A stretch of DNA of 10,399 nt from Monoraphidium neglectum (lineage: Eukaryota > Chlorophyta > Chlorophyceae > Sphaeropleales > Selenastraceae), in NCBI RefSeq assembly GCF_000611645.1, contig NW_014011859.1, positions 2,329 to 12,727 on the forward strand. Reading direction: 5' to 3'. Below the pieces are notes generated by a model, which was not told the DNA's origin, made no database searches, and saw only the letters and a program-made list of their open reading frames with translations. Positions 1 to 8,563 of this stretch are shown in pieces. How positions within the stretch are numbered: the first letter of the stretch is position 1; every line of letters starts with the position of its first letter. Position numbers and translations under genes: made by a program.

Positions 1-1182
1 CACCTGCACTGTCTTGCCCAGATAATCTCCCCGCCGCTCCCGGTCCAGCACGCTCTGCAATTTCGAAATGGGTCCGCCGACAGCTCCCTCGGTGGAGGCA
101 GGGAGCCGCCTTGCTAGAAGGGGCAGGCCTGTGCCATTCGGCCCCGCAACCGCCGCTCATCTTCCCTGGACAGCTGCTCCGAGGCAGCGGGCCCCGTGGA
201 GTGCCTGGCGCCGGCGCCAGGCCAGCCGACAAGGCGGCGCCAGCGCCGCTACCCGCAACCGCCCTGACCGCCAAACAGCCTTGCCCCTGGTCCGCTGCCG
301 CGCCCGCCATCCTGCTGCCACCGCTGCAGCGACAGCCCCCTGGGCCGCGCGTCGCTCGCCGGGGGCCGCCGCGCTTCGAACTCCTGCATTGCACCGCCAC
401 GCACCCAGCCCAGCATCCGCTGCAAGCCCCTGCATGTGAAAGTGGACCGCAGGCTGTGCGTTTGAATAAACGCAGTGACAGCTCACCTGGTAGATCTTGC
501 CGGTCGTGATGTTATTGTCTCGGGTCAATGTGATGTCAAGGAAGCGCTCATAGTTCCCCAGGTCAAGGTCCACCTGGTGCATATATTTTTGGAGCGTGGG
601 TCGACAGGCAAGGAATGCTGCAGCGAGGTGCGGCTGCGTGCAAATCAGGAATGACTAACAGGCATGACTAACAGGCTCGCCGCCCCGACCTCTAGTCGGT
701 TGCGCCATCCATCACAGGGATGTGTGATTACCGAGAGAAATGTGAGCATTGAAGCATCACGTACCATCGCTTGGGGTGGACAATATAATCCATGAGTGGG
801 TGTAGAAATGAAGCGGCAGCGGCGCATACAGCACCCATGGCGGCTGCCGCTGCTGCACACCAGCGAAGTGCAGCCAGGGCACCTGCCGGGTGTGTTGTTC
901 AACCCACCTCGCCACCATCGTCCAGCACGAATACCTCGCCGTGCTCAAACGGCGACATAGTGCCCGCGTCCGTGTTTAGATAGGGGTCTGCAGGCGCGGG
1001 CGCCGCAGCCGTTTAGCATGGGGCCTCCAGCCCCATTCCACGGATTCAATTGCAGAATACTCACCTATCTTGATCGAAGTGACGCGCAAACCACAGTTCT
1101 TCAAGAGCACGCCGATACTCGACGCCGTCACGCCCTTGCCCAGGCCGCTGACGACGCCTCCCGTGACTAGTACATACTTCAT
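1..1182 (-). CDS. CTPS: CTP synthase, N-terminal part (4 exons, runs off left edge)
   Basis: CTP synthase makes CTP from UTP, ATP and glutamine, the last step of pyrimidine nucleotide synthesis, normally in the cytosol. Four exons read on the minus strand: 1182-1065, 987-908, 573-487 and 54-4, with introns of 77, 334 and 432 nt. A fourth intron begins at position 3. The exons join in frame to 112 codons. Residues 1-39 hold the nucleotide-binding loop [10 protein letters not shown] (8-17) and the segment ending TSIKI. Exon 2 gives [20 protein letters not shown] and the DDGGE end. Exon 3 starts [11 protein letters not shown], the acidic stretch that binds Mg-ATP in this family, and continues through [11 protein letters not shown]. 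Exon 4 includes [12 protein letters not shown]. This order matches the family without gaps. Only the start of the synthetase (amidoligase) domain lies here; the rest of it and the glutaminase domain lie to the left. The ATG at 1182 begins MKYVLVTGG, the usual eukaryotic start, with no targeting extension. Confidence 0.97.
203..222. repeat. 20-bp perfect palindrome in CTP synthase intron 3
   Basis: GCCTGGCGCCGGCGCCAGGC equals its own reverse complement over 20 bases. It lies in the 432-nt GC-rich intron at 55-486. It could form a strong hairpin in the pre-mRNA, or be a by-product of the high GC content. No function can be assigned. Confidence 0.6.
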
Positions 1183-1658
1183 GATTCGTATATTGCGCCG
1201 GTCGATCCAGCAGCTGCAACGAGCTCCGCCAAGGCTGACCGTATATGTAAATGATCTGGGCGGGCTTTGCTGGTCAGCCTACCCGATTCAAAATAATATG
1301 TTGTACGCAGTCTTCTGAAGCAGAGCTTTGCAACTGTGCATGACCCTGACACTGGGAGTTTGTAATTGGAATCGCTGCCCGCCAGCTTCCGTGCCCACCA
1401 AGTATGACTCCCGTCCGGTGATTGATACGGTAGCCGTCTTTGCGATTACAAGCGGCTCATTGCAACGGCACAAAGCTTCAGGGGCAGCAGTCCAACTTCA
1501 AACGCACGCAGCAGGTGTCGGTTTGGTGGCAGTGAGTCTCACAGACTGTTGCAGTGCCTGAGGTTTGGAGGGGCCTCCCTGCTACACAAAGACTCAAGAC
1601 CACCAACAAGAGCTTTGCCATACCTTGGCACACACACAGAAAGCCGCCAGAGAGTCGC
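1183..1658. promoter_or_regulatory. Divergent intergenic region (putative bidirectional promoter)
   Basis: This 476-bp stretch separates the CTP synthase ATG (minus, 1182) from the SET-gene ATG (plus, 1659). It must hold the 5' UTRs and probably both core promoters. AT-rich islands occur at about 1187-1194 and 1240-1250 (a TATATG stretch), and again near 1290-1303, all on the CTP synthase side. I see no clear TATA box at a fixed distance for either gene and no conserved reading frame. The promoter role is inferred from layout only. Confidence 0.4.
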
Positions 1659-4600
1659 ATGGCCGCCATTCACTTTGCTGCTGCGGCCGCGGTCCTGCTC
1701 ATTGCGAGCTGCGGCTGCTGCTGCGCTAGTGATGCGCCGGCCGCAGCAGATGCGGCGGCAGCACAGGCAGCGGGCAGTGGCGGCGGCCACGCGCAGCACC
1801 CAGAGGAGGCGCTGATCAAATGGGCCAAAGATCGCGGGGCCGAGGTGTGGGGTTATGATATGCCTGCTGTTGCCGCAGACAGGTACGGGCGGTTGGGGGC
1901 AGCGCACCGCCAATCATGCGCCTGCTTCTGACCAAAACACCCTTTGGTAGTGCGTCGTGAGGGGGCAACATCCAGGGCACGCGCGGCAGCTGCCAGGTCA
2001 CCGCTGCGGACGTTTTCAACTTTATCAGCAAGCGCCGTTCCTGAGCACCTGCATCTGTCCACCAACGCATCCTTGCTTCAAAACGCAAGATCAACGTCGC
2101 CATAGAGACGCGCGGCGGCGTGCGCGGCACTTATGCATCAGAAGACGTCGCCGCTGGGGGCGTCATCGCCAAAGTGCCCATGGCGGCTGCGATCTGGTGG
2201 GTGGCCGCCTTGGCGCTCCTTTTCATTGTGTGCACGATGCAGCCACGTATTGCGGCAGCATTGCACAATGAGTTGTGATCTGGCGAGTTGGGTGAGTCCT
2301 GAGGTGTGTCGGCAAGCGCAATCAGGTGCAAGAGCAAGTGTTTTTGCTGCAAGGCTAGGCCGCGATTGCCGCCGCGAGCAGTAGCCTCGGAAGCCCCTCT
2401 CGAAGGCGGTTTCTTGACACGCGTAGTGCTGTAAACACCAAAGCTTAAGCACCTGGGGTGACGACGGAGGCTTCACTCCCTGCCCTGATGACCAATCCCA
2501 GGTTCCCTGATGACTACACAAATTTCAGGGAGCTGGCCGTCAAACTGATGCGCGAGTCGCGCCGCCCTGATAGCCCGCACGCGCCCCACATCCGCGCGCT
2601 GACGATGCTGCGGCCGGCGGCGGAAGGCGTGGGGGCGGCGCGGGCGCCGCTGGCGCTGCACTCTGAGACGTTTCCGCCAGAGTATCTGCACGTCTTGGGC
2701 TCCTACTTGCAGGTAGGAAAATCTCAGAATCATGATTTTATGTTTAATCTCATGCATCAGATCAATGAAAGATAACCCATTGCTTGAAGTGAGGGTCTGA
2801 GGTGAGGCGCCTTTCAGACGAGTGACCTGCCTCATATTTACGTCGCACACGCCACACATGCGCTTGCCAGCTCTCTTCCAGCTGCCGCGGGAACGCATGC
2901 GGTTGTGAGTGTGTTGAGGTGACTTTTGCAGCAACAATTGTGCCATCAGCCTCGATCCGACGCAATCCCAATTGCAGGCCAGGCATATCGCCACCACCCA
3001 GTGGGACACAGAGATGTTCTGGTGGGTGGGCTGCGGCAAGCAGGGGCGCCGCTGCTGCTGCCTGCGCCGGCTCTTTCTATTGCCTGTTTGTTGGCTTCAA
3101 AAGGGCCTGTTGCGGAGGGATGTGAAACCCAGCGACCTGGAGCTCGATGACGCCTTGCCCCCCCTCTGTACACACACACAGTCACACACACACACACACA
3201 CAAACACCTGCACGCACACACACACACACACTCACACACACCCCGCTCCCTTATGCGCCTCGTGTCAAGCGCCTCTCCACGCGCCCCCCAAGGCACCTTC
3301 CTCAAAACCCCTGTTTTGCTGCGCCCCATGCAGCAGCGCGGCCCTGCGTTTGTATCTCACAATCCTTGAGTGGGTCTGCTGCACACCGTTTACCCAAATA
3401 CGCCCGACTCCCGCCATGCTTTCACCGCGCCCTCGCCACACGCCCTATCCACAAACCCTGCAGACCCCCTCACCGCTGCTTACTTGCCCACCACCCCCGC
3501 CACGTGCCGTTGGCACCACGCCCCAGGGCCGGCCACGGATTGAAGCTGGTGCAAGAGGGCTTCACCCTGGCCCACCTGAAGGCGGCAATGCTGACTGTGC
3601 GCGCGCCGCTGAGACATCACGCTGCATGCTGCACTGATGTGTTGGAAACCATTGCGGGCGGAAGCTGTGGCTGCATGATCCACCATTGGATTTGGTCGGC
3701 TTTACTGCAGCCTGTTTGCTGTTGCCCGTGTCACATCGCTGCGCCCCATCCCAATTGCAGAATTTGCCCAAAGCCCAATTGCCGCGGCCCTCCCTTTTCA
3801 GAAGAGAGGTTGTGCAGACAAAGTTTACGAACTTCTCGTGACCATGCAAGCCAAGCAGTGCGTCTCAGACCTTTTTTCCCGAATCGCCACCTGGCCCCGC
3901 CAGGTCTCGACGCGCTACATGACTGTCGCCCACCGCGGCCGCGAGTTCCCCGTCATCGTCCCGGTGGTTGACATGGCCAACCACCACACCACATGCGCCA
4001 ACTGGTGGGCGGGGCGGCAGCCGAGTAGACACTTACATCCGGCTGGGTTTGCGCAGCCGCCCCCCCTTCCTCCTCCTCTTGACGGTGGCCTGTGCCGGGC
4101 AGCATAGTCGTTTGCAGGGCAAGCATACCGCATGTAGTTTCTTTCAGGTGGCCGCAGATTCAACTCAATCTGCAGCGCTGCAGCAACCCACCTCCCAATT
4201 TCCCCCGACCGGCCAAACCCTGAACCGCCCCGCTTACCCCTGCAAACGTGCCGGCTCTGCCCGGTCGCCTGCGCGCGCGCACCCTGCCACCCAGGTACGA
4301 GTTCCGCCCCTGCAACGCGTCTTTGCTGCCCTGGCCGCGCGTCAACTGGGACCTCGATGCACTCGCGGCCGAGGCCGGCAGCGTCGAGAAAGATGAGCTG
4401 TGCGCCTATTGGATGGCCGCGGCGGAGATCACGGCGGGAGAAGAGGCGTGCCTCAGCTACGGGTACCTCACGCCAGATCTGGTGAGATCTGGGGACGTGA
4501 TCTGGTCGGCGAGTCGCGCGCCACTCAGCATCCAACTCAGCCGGCTTTTGACGGAAACGTTTCAATCAGCGCCTACTCGGTGCTCCTGCCAATCCAGGGT

Positions 4601-5442
4601 GATGTATGTGAAACCCAAGTACACCCAGCAGCTGTCCCGTAACAACAGCAAGCAGTTCACAAACAAACGCAAAAATGCAACAATTGCCACCATGATTGCA
4701 ACAAATGCTACCACAAATTGCAAAACTCCACAATCGCAGGCCTTGCTGCAGTATGGCTTCATCCTGCCAGATGACCCGCCGCAGCTCTCCCACATGGACG
4801 AGCCCGGCTTTGCACATGACATGAAGGCAGGCCGCACCCACTCCGCGCCGCCGCGGCCGTTTGCGGGTGAGGGTTGGTTTTCAGCAAGGCGGCTGGCTGA
4901 TGTTGGCTTTGGGGATTCAGCCAGGATACCCCACTGCTGTCTTTGCGGGGCCTTGGCCGCTTGGCAGGCTACATATGGTTGAATGGTATGCATGTCGCTC
5001 CCCAAACGGGGGCGCTTGAATACTTTGGCTGCCACCCAACGGCCCCAACACCCTTGTCCGCTGATCTTGTTTGCTGGTCTGCCAACGTCAACTTGCTTCA
5101 ACCAAAACAACACCAAATATGATTCCCATTACAGGGAGCGCTTCCGAGGTGGAGCGAGAGGTCGTGCGGGTCGAATCGCTCGCAGCCGCCCTGGAACGCT
5201 CCCAAGGCGCGGCCGCAGCGACGCCCCACGCGCCGACGGACCCGGACGGTTCCGCCCTGGCGAGCCTCCTGCAGCTGCGGTCGCAGCGCGTCGCGTCACT
5301 GAGGGCGGAGGCCGCACGGCTGAGGCAGCAGCTGGAGGCGACGGCTGCGGCCGCGGCGGCGGCTGGGGGCGGAGGGCACGCGGTTGCTGAGGAAGCCGTG
5401 GCGATCAGCGGCCAGGGGTTGGCTACAAAGTCTGAGCTGTGA
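1659..5442 (+). CDS. SET-domain protein lysine methyltransferase, Rubisco-LSMT/SETD3 type
   Basis: This family transfers methyl groups from S-adenosylmethionine to lysine (or histidine in SETD3) of non-histone proteins. Nine exons are proposed: 1659-1844, 2090-2196, 2502-2712, 2978-3021, 3527-3596, 3904-4004, 4295-4481, 4740-4866 and 5135-5442; phases agree throughout, giving about 446 residues. Residues 1-25 look like a secretory signal peptide (hydrophobic core AAAAAVLLIA, then a Cys-rich end). VRGTYA (73-78) corresponds to the GRGLFA-type start of the SET fold. The core is VPVVDMANHH (225-234, the family NHS motif with His for Ser), SYG (294-296) and LLQYGF (304-309) with the expected catalytic Tyr307. 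The tail is Ala-rich and helical or coiled-coil (about 346-410), shorter than a full Rubisco-LSMT substrate-binding domain. ATG 1659 is the first ATG in its frame and has a good context (GTCGCATGGCC). The exon 1 end is unsure: donor 1845 keeps frame, while the stronger-looking donor at 1883 does not. The substrate is unknown. Confidence 0.92.
3170..3240. repeat. CA-dinucleotide microsatellite in SET-gene intron 4
   Basis: An interrupted (CA)n tract of about 70 bp lies inside the 505-nt intron 3022-3526, broken by GT, AA and TG interruptions. It is non-coding in the gene model and should vary in length between strains. Confidence 0.9.
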
Positions 5443-5500
5443 AGAATCACAGGCCAGACCTATGGCGCAGCGCTTGAAATGGAAGTGCTGTCTTTGCTTT

Positions 5501-5505
5501 TGTAA
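5501..5505 (+). terminator. TGTAA polyadenylation signal of the SET gene
   Basis: TGTAA lies 59 nt past the TGA stop at 5440-5442, in a T-rich stretch. TGTAA is the usual poly(A) signal of green-algal nuclear genes, so the 3' UTR probably ends 10-20 nt downstream. Confidence 0.6.
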
Positions 5506-5598
5506 TTGCCAGTGCAGGGGATTCTATGGCCTTCATTTGACCCAGAGCGGGCAGACATGTGTGCGGCGCAGTAATACATCATGGGTCATTGATGTTCT

Positions 5599-5620
5599 TG
5601 CCACCAACGGGTTGGTGGCA
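5599..5620. repeat. 22-bp palindrome between genes
   Basis: The arms TGCCACCAAC and GTTGGTGGCA are perfect reverse complements separated by GG. It sits about 95 bp past the SET-gene poly(A) signal and about 75 bp before the ATG of the candidate small gene. It could be a binding site for a dimeric factor or a fold-back in a transcript. Its role is unknown. Confidence 0.6.
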
Positions 5621-5696
5621 TGAACGTGCCTGACCAATGGAAAGCACATCCCCTGACCTGAGCATTCAATGCTCACCCATCTACGTAAGGTGCTGG

Positions 5697-5993
5697 ATGG
5701 TGCGCAGGGCCACGCGAACGTGGGTTGTCTCGGCGGTGCATGGCGTTTGGGCCGCCGGCCACTTGCTGCAGCTGCTGAGTAACGCAGGTGCCTGGCGCTG
5801 ATGCTGCTGTGGAGTCAAGCAGCGCTCTGGGGTCTTCCTTGCAGCTGGTCTGGGCCCTGAACGTTTTCCCGCTGCCTTTCTTCCTGCCACCATCAAGCCA
5901 CAGAGTGCAGTTCATGCCCTACGTGCGTGCTTGACAAGACACACTAAGCGCGAGCCAGCTTGCGTCCACCTACGGGCCATCTGCATTGACTAA
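5697..5993 (+). CDS. Candidate two-exon small gene, 79 residues (weak)
   Basis: Exon 5697-5787 opens with ATG and reads MVRRATRTWVVSAVHGVWAA before a phase-1 GT donor at 5788. A 57-nt intron ends in CTTGCAG at 5844. Exon 5845-5993 restores the frame (AGLGPERFPAAFLPATIKPQ near its start) and stops at TAA 5991-5993. TGTAA follows at 6030-6034, 37 nt later, a typical poly(A) distance. I recognise no family. In its favour are an open frame across a consistent splice and the poly(A) signal. Against it are the small size, a very short intron, the general openness of GC-rich DNA and the lack of any known domain. It could also be the last exons of a longer gene starting after 5505, or nothing. Confidence 0.25.
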
Positions 5994-6029
5994 AAGGCTT
6001 GTCAGCGAATGGCTATGATTACGAAGACT

Positions 6030-6034
6030 TGTAA
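6030..6034 (+). terminator. TGTAA, possible poly(A) signal of the candidate small gene
   Basis: TGTAA on the plus strand, 37 nt beyond the TAA at 5991-5993. It is meaningful only if the small gene is real; the five-base motif occurs by chance fairly often. Confidence 0.25.
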
Positions 6035-6053
6035 GAGCTGCGGCGGTTGCACT

Positions 6054-6058
6054 TTACA
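6054..6058 (-). terminator. TGTAA, possible poly(A) signal of armadillo-like gene A
   Basis: Minus-strand TGTAA 330 nt past the stop of gene A. Its distance resembles that of the motif after gene B, but the two copies do not align within the duplicated 3' flank, so the call is tentative. Confidence 0.35.
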
Positions 6059-6349
6059 TCCCCTCTTTTGACAACAGCAGGCTCGAGGCGATCTAACAAT
6101 CGAAGGCATTGGCAGACTGTCTGCGCACCTTCAAATGCAACCTCAACTTCACAACTGAAATTGGTGGCCATCAACTCTGTGCAAGTCCGATAGTTCCCGT
6201 GTTGCAAATAATGGGTGGTAGTGATTGGCAGGCAGCACGGGACAAGCCGTCCGCGTGTGTACGCAGCCCGAGTTGCCAGGCCACCCACATGAGTGTGTTC
6301 AGCAAACAACAGAAGAAGCCAGGGAGCCGCCAACCTCAGCAGCCCGATG

Positions 6350-6384
6350 AAACACACTGTGTTTTGTACAACAACAGCTGTACA
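6350..6384. repeat. Two small inverted repeats just past gene A stop
   Basis: AAACACA-C-TGTGTTT (6350-6364) is followed at once by TGTACA-8 nt-TGTACA (6365-6384), four bases from the TAG of gene A. They would fold in the 3' UTR. Gene B has a different palindrome at the same place. Confidence 0.5.
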
Positions 6385-6387
6385 GCA

Positions 6388-7548
6388 CTATGTACGCGCT
6401 GCTGTCGCCGCCAGCTCGACGATCGCGGCTCGCGTGTTGACAGGGATTGCCCGCTGTTCAGCCACTTCGGCCCTTAAGGCTGCCGCCTCGACCTCCGCAT
6501 CGCGGGCGACGGCTTCAAGCGCGTCAACAGCCACTGTGGGGAGAAATTCCATCAGCACCGCGCGCGCGCGGCCGCGCTCGGCGCCGTCCGCCGGCGCCGC
6601 CAGGCACGGCTTGACCGCCACCGCCACGGCGGCGGCGTGGCCGGCGCGCGCGATCGCTCGAAGCGTGCAGCGGCCCGCGGCGCGGGCCGCCTCGCTCTGG
6701 GGACCCGTGATGGCGACGCCCGTCAGCGCGGCCCTGGCGTTTGCGTCGGCGATGATGCGGCCCGCAGTCTCGGCGTCGGCGCGGGCCAGCAAACGCAGCG
6801 TCTTGAGCGCTGATAAGACGATGCTGCCGTCTCCCTTCCCCGCCGCTGCCACCACCGTGTCAAACACGCCCTCTTCCGCCATCAGCGCCCGCGCCGCGTC
6901 CGCGCCCAAAGCTTCGATCATCGAGTCAAACATGGTCAGAACGATGAGAAACCTCGCGTCGCTTGGGCGCCACCCGACGCGCCCAGCGGCGGCGAGGCCG
7001 CCCACAGCGCCGGGGGCAGCCAGGATTCGGGCTGCGCAGCCCTCGCACCACATGAGGGTTTCAAGCACGAAGCAAAGGTTGCGGAAAGCCCTCCACCGGA
7101 TGTGACGCAGAGGGGCCTCAGGCACCTGCAGCACCTCGCCGGTGGCTCGCTGCAGGGCGTGCACCAAGGATTCAATCATGCCGTCCGTGCCCGCGATGCG
7201 ATCGTTTGTTTCCGACGTGACCGCACCGCCGCGGGCACCCCCACAAACCACATCGAAAAGGATCTCCCCGGCTTCGAGCGCGGCGTGGCCGCCGCCTTCC
7301 AATGCAGCGACGAGCGCCGAGCGCGAGGCAGGCGCGAGCAGCGCGGCCACGGCCGCCGCGACGTGGGCGTCTGACTGGTAAAGCCTGTAATATGCTGCAC
7401 TCGCAACTTCCGCCGCCGCGGCCGTCGCCTCTGGCGCCGTGAGAGCGCACACCAGCAGCGTGGCGACGTCGAATGCGTCCTCGACAGACGGCAGGCGCCC
7501 AGACTGGATCGCCTCTGCCTCCACTGCCGCTCGCGCTGCGGCGTCCAT
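6388..7548 (-). CDS. Armadillo-like helical protein A, 386 residues, unknown function
   Basis: A single-exon coding region from ATG 7548 to TAG 6390-6388. A longer frame reaches a GTG at 7587, but an in-frame TGA lies directly before that GTG and there is no earlier ATG, so 7548 is the start; its context is CCTGCCATGGA. The protein is Ala-rich and built of helical pairs with armadillo/HEAT character, for example VAALLAPASRSALVAALEGG (67-86), ALMAEEGVFDTVVAAAGKGD (221-240) and LKTLRLLARADAETAGRII (248-266). Three cysteines, C159, C168 and C171, lie in an Rx4C-x8-C-x2-C segment also present in copy B. The C-terminus (about 350-386) is a charged helix, possibly a short coiled coil. No signal peptide, membrane segment or catalytic motif is seen. 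Armadillo-like folds usually bind proteins or peptides; nothing shows the partner. It is clearly a paralogue of the gene at 8727-9887. Confidence 0.85.
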   Translation of the reverse strand: MDAAARAAVEAEAIQSGRLPSVEDAFDVATLLVCALTAPEATAAAAEVASAAYYRLYQSDAHVAAAVAALLAPASRSALVAALEGGGHAALEAGEILFDVVCGGARGGAVTSETNDRIAGTDGMIESLVHALQRATGEVLQVPEAPLRHIRWRAFRNLCFVLETLMWCEGCAARILAAPGAVGGLAAAGRVGWRPSDARFLIVLTMFDSMIEALGADAARALMAEEGVFDTVVAAAGKGDGSIVLSALKTLRLLARADAETAGRIIADANARAALTGVAITGPQSEAARAAGRCTLRAIARAGHAAAVAVAVKPCLAAPADGAERGRARAVLMEFLPTVAVDALEAVARDAEVEAAALRAEVAEQRAIPVNTRAAIVELAATAART

Positions 7549-7600
7549 GGCAGGGGCCGAGCGGCAGCGCGCAGGCCAGGCGGGCACTCAGAGGTTCACG

Positions 7601-7798
7601 CTGTGATTGGGGCACGTGGGTCTTGCATGAGACCCAGCCGTCAGAGAGCACGCTTGCGATCCCATGCGTACATGGCACGGGGGCGGCGCCGCTGAGCAGC
7701 GCACAGCAGCGACGCTCAGAGCCAGCTCAAGCACAACCCTGGTCGTGATGGACATGACAATTGGGTATGACCAAGCCTCCAGGGCAAGCGAAGCCCAC
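7601..7798 (-). other. Probable 5'-UTR intron of gene A (198 nt)
   Basis: On the minus strand the donor CCCGGAG|GTGGGC (7798) and the acceptor AATCACAG|CGTG (7601) bracket 198 nt. Copy B has the same two junctions, CCCGGAG|GTGAGC and AATCACAG|CGTG, 192 nt apart. The exon after the acceptor runs 52 nt to the ATG and has an in-frame TGA, so the upstream exon is leader and not coding. Confidence 0.55.
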
Positions 7799-8036
7799 CT
7801 CCGGGATCCAGACTGTGCGGAAAGCCCGAGGCACTGCGCTGATAATTGGGCAACAGGCGTGGGCGATCCTCGTACCTGATTAATGCTGTTTGTAGTCGTT
7901 CTGCTTGCACGCTGGCATACCATATCATGAGATGCGCTGCTGCTGACGGCGAGCTGCTGTGTCCGTTGTCGTCGTGACTCAACACTGCCCTGCCCCCAGC
8001 GCTGTCGCTGCGCTGCTGCGCTAACACATCCTGCAC
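7799..8036 (-). promoter_or_regulatory. First leader exon and promoter region of gene A
   Basis: This region is upstream of the proposed 5'-UTR intron. It shares patches with the same region of gene B, notably GGGATCCAGAC, a CATCCTCG-like patch, TATCATG and TGTCCGTTGTCGTCGTGACT (7960-7979). Such patches are candidates for promoter elements, though recent duplication alone could explain them. No TATA box is evident. Confidence 0.4.
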
Positions 8037-8344
8037 TGGCGGCTCAGCCCGCCACTACTGCCGCGCGGCAGAATAGGAAAGTTCCAGCTTGTCGACTGAG
8101 GCAGCAGAGGACCACGCCTGCCAGCAGGCCTGTGGGGAACCCATGCACTCGCTCTGGGAAACACGCCTTTCCGAACTTCTAACGAATCCATACCACCTGC
8201 CTTCCGCATTGCCCGCGGAGAGCTCTCGGTTCTGATTAATCAACAGAGAGAACCCCAACCTGCCTGCATCTGCATCCCGTTGGCATCAGGCTCATCAACA
8301 TGCAAAAAGCCTGAGGTTGCACATACAGACATCCCACAGACAGC
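8037..8344. other. Intergenic stretch between the duplicated units
   Basis: About 300 bp with no open frame I can support, no clear match to the other unit and no RNA gene. It holds a GGCGGCTCAGCCCGCC-type inverted repeat at the left end (8039-8054) and otherwise unremarkable sequence. It separates the upstream region of gene A from the 3' flank of gene B. Confidence 0.5.
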
Positions 8345-8409
8345 CGCTGCGGCTGCACAGCACCTCGTCTCGTCTGAACACAGCAGGCTCAATGCGATTG
8401 AAAAGCTGA

Positions 8410-8414
8410 TTACA
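8410..8414 (-). terminator. TGTAA, possible poly(A) signal of armadillo-like gene B
   Basis: Minus-strand TGTAA 313 nt past the stop of gene B, which would give a 3' UTR about as long as that of gene A. Confidence 0.35.
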
Positions 8415-8563
8415 AGGCAAGGCGTCAACTGTCTGCAGGCCTTTGACTGCGAGGCCACAACTGGGTGTGGTAGCTACCAACCCTTGCTTGGAAAGTGTGA
8501 AACTGTCCTGATGCCAGCGCTTCAAGTAACTAGAGGCAGCAGGGACCCAGCCATCCGCGCGTG

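Noticed and set aside
68..509. Plus-strand open frames at the left end
   Set aside because: They cover CTP synthase intron 3 and exon 3 on the opposite strand and read as Ala/Pro/Arg low-complexity sequence.
2243..2291. Possible extra exon between exons 2 and 3 of the SET gene
   Set aside because: It is flanked by CAG and GTGAGT, but its 49-nt length breaks the frame, and exon 3 from 2502 already supplies the residues expected between IW and ELAVKLMRE.
3748..3760. A second ATCCCAATTGCAG, the same 13 bases as the real exon 4 acceptor (2965-2977)
   Set aside because: It lies inside intron 5 and no SET-family sequence follows it. Exons 5 and 6 join directly in frame (AAMLT then VSTRYM), so it is a decoy acceptor at most.
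3838..3903. Longer exon 6 starting with the upstream ATG (reads QAKQCVSDLFSRIATWPRQ)
   Set aside because: The family needs the LT-VSTRY junction here without an insert, and CCAG at 3900-3903 is a proper acceptor; the upstream residues do not match the family.
6293..7105. Plus-strand open frame (270 codons) over gene A, with a similar one at 8605-9417
   Set aside because: Both are antisense shadows of the paralogous genes. They resemble each other only because the genes opposite them do, and their composition is low-complexity Ala/Ser/Arg.
7549..7587. N-terminal extension of 13 residues from a GTG in genes A and B
   Set aside because: It starts with GTG right after an in-frame TGA in both copies; nuclear genes start at ATG, so this is leader sequence.
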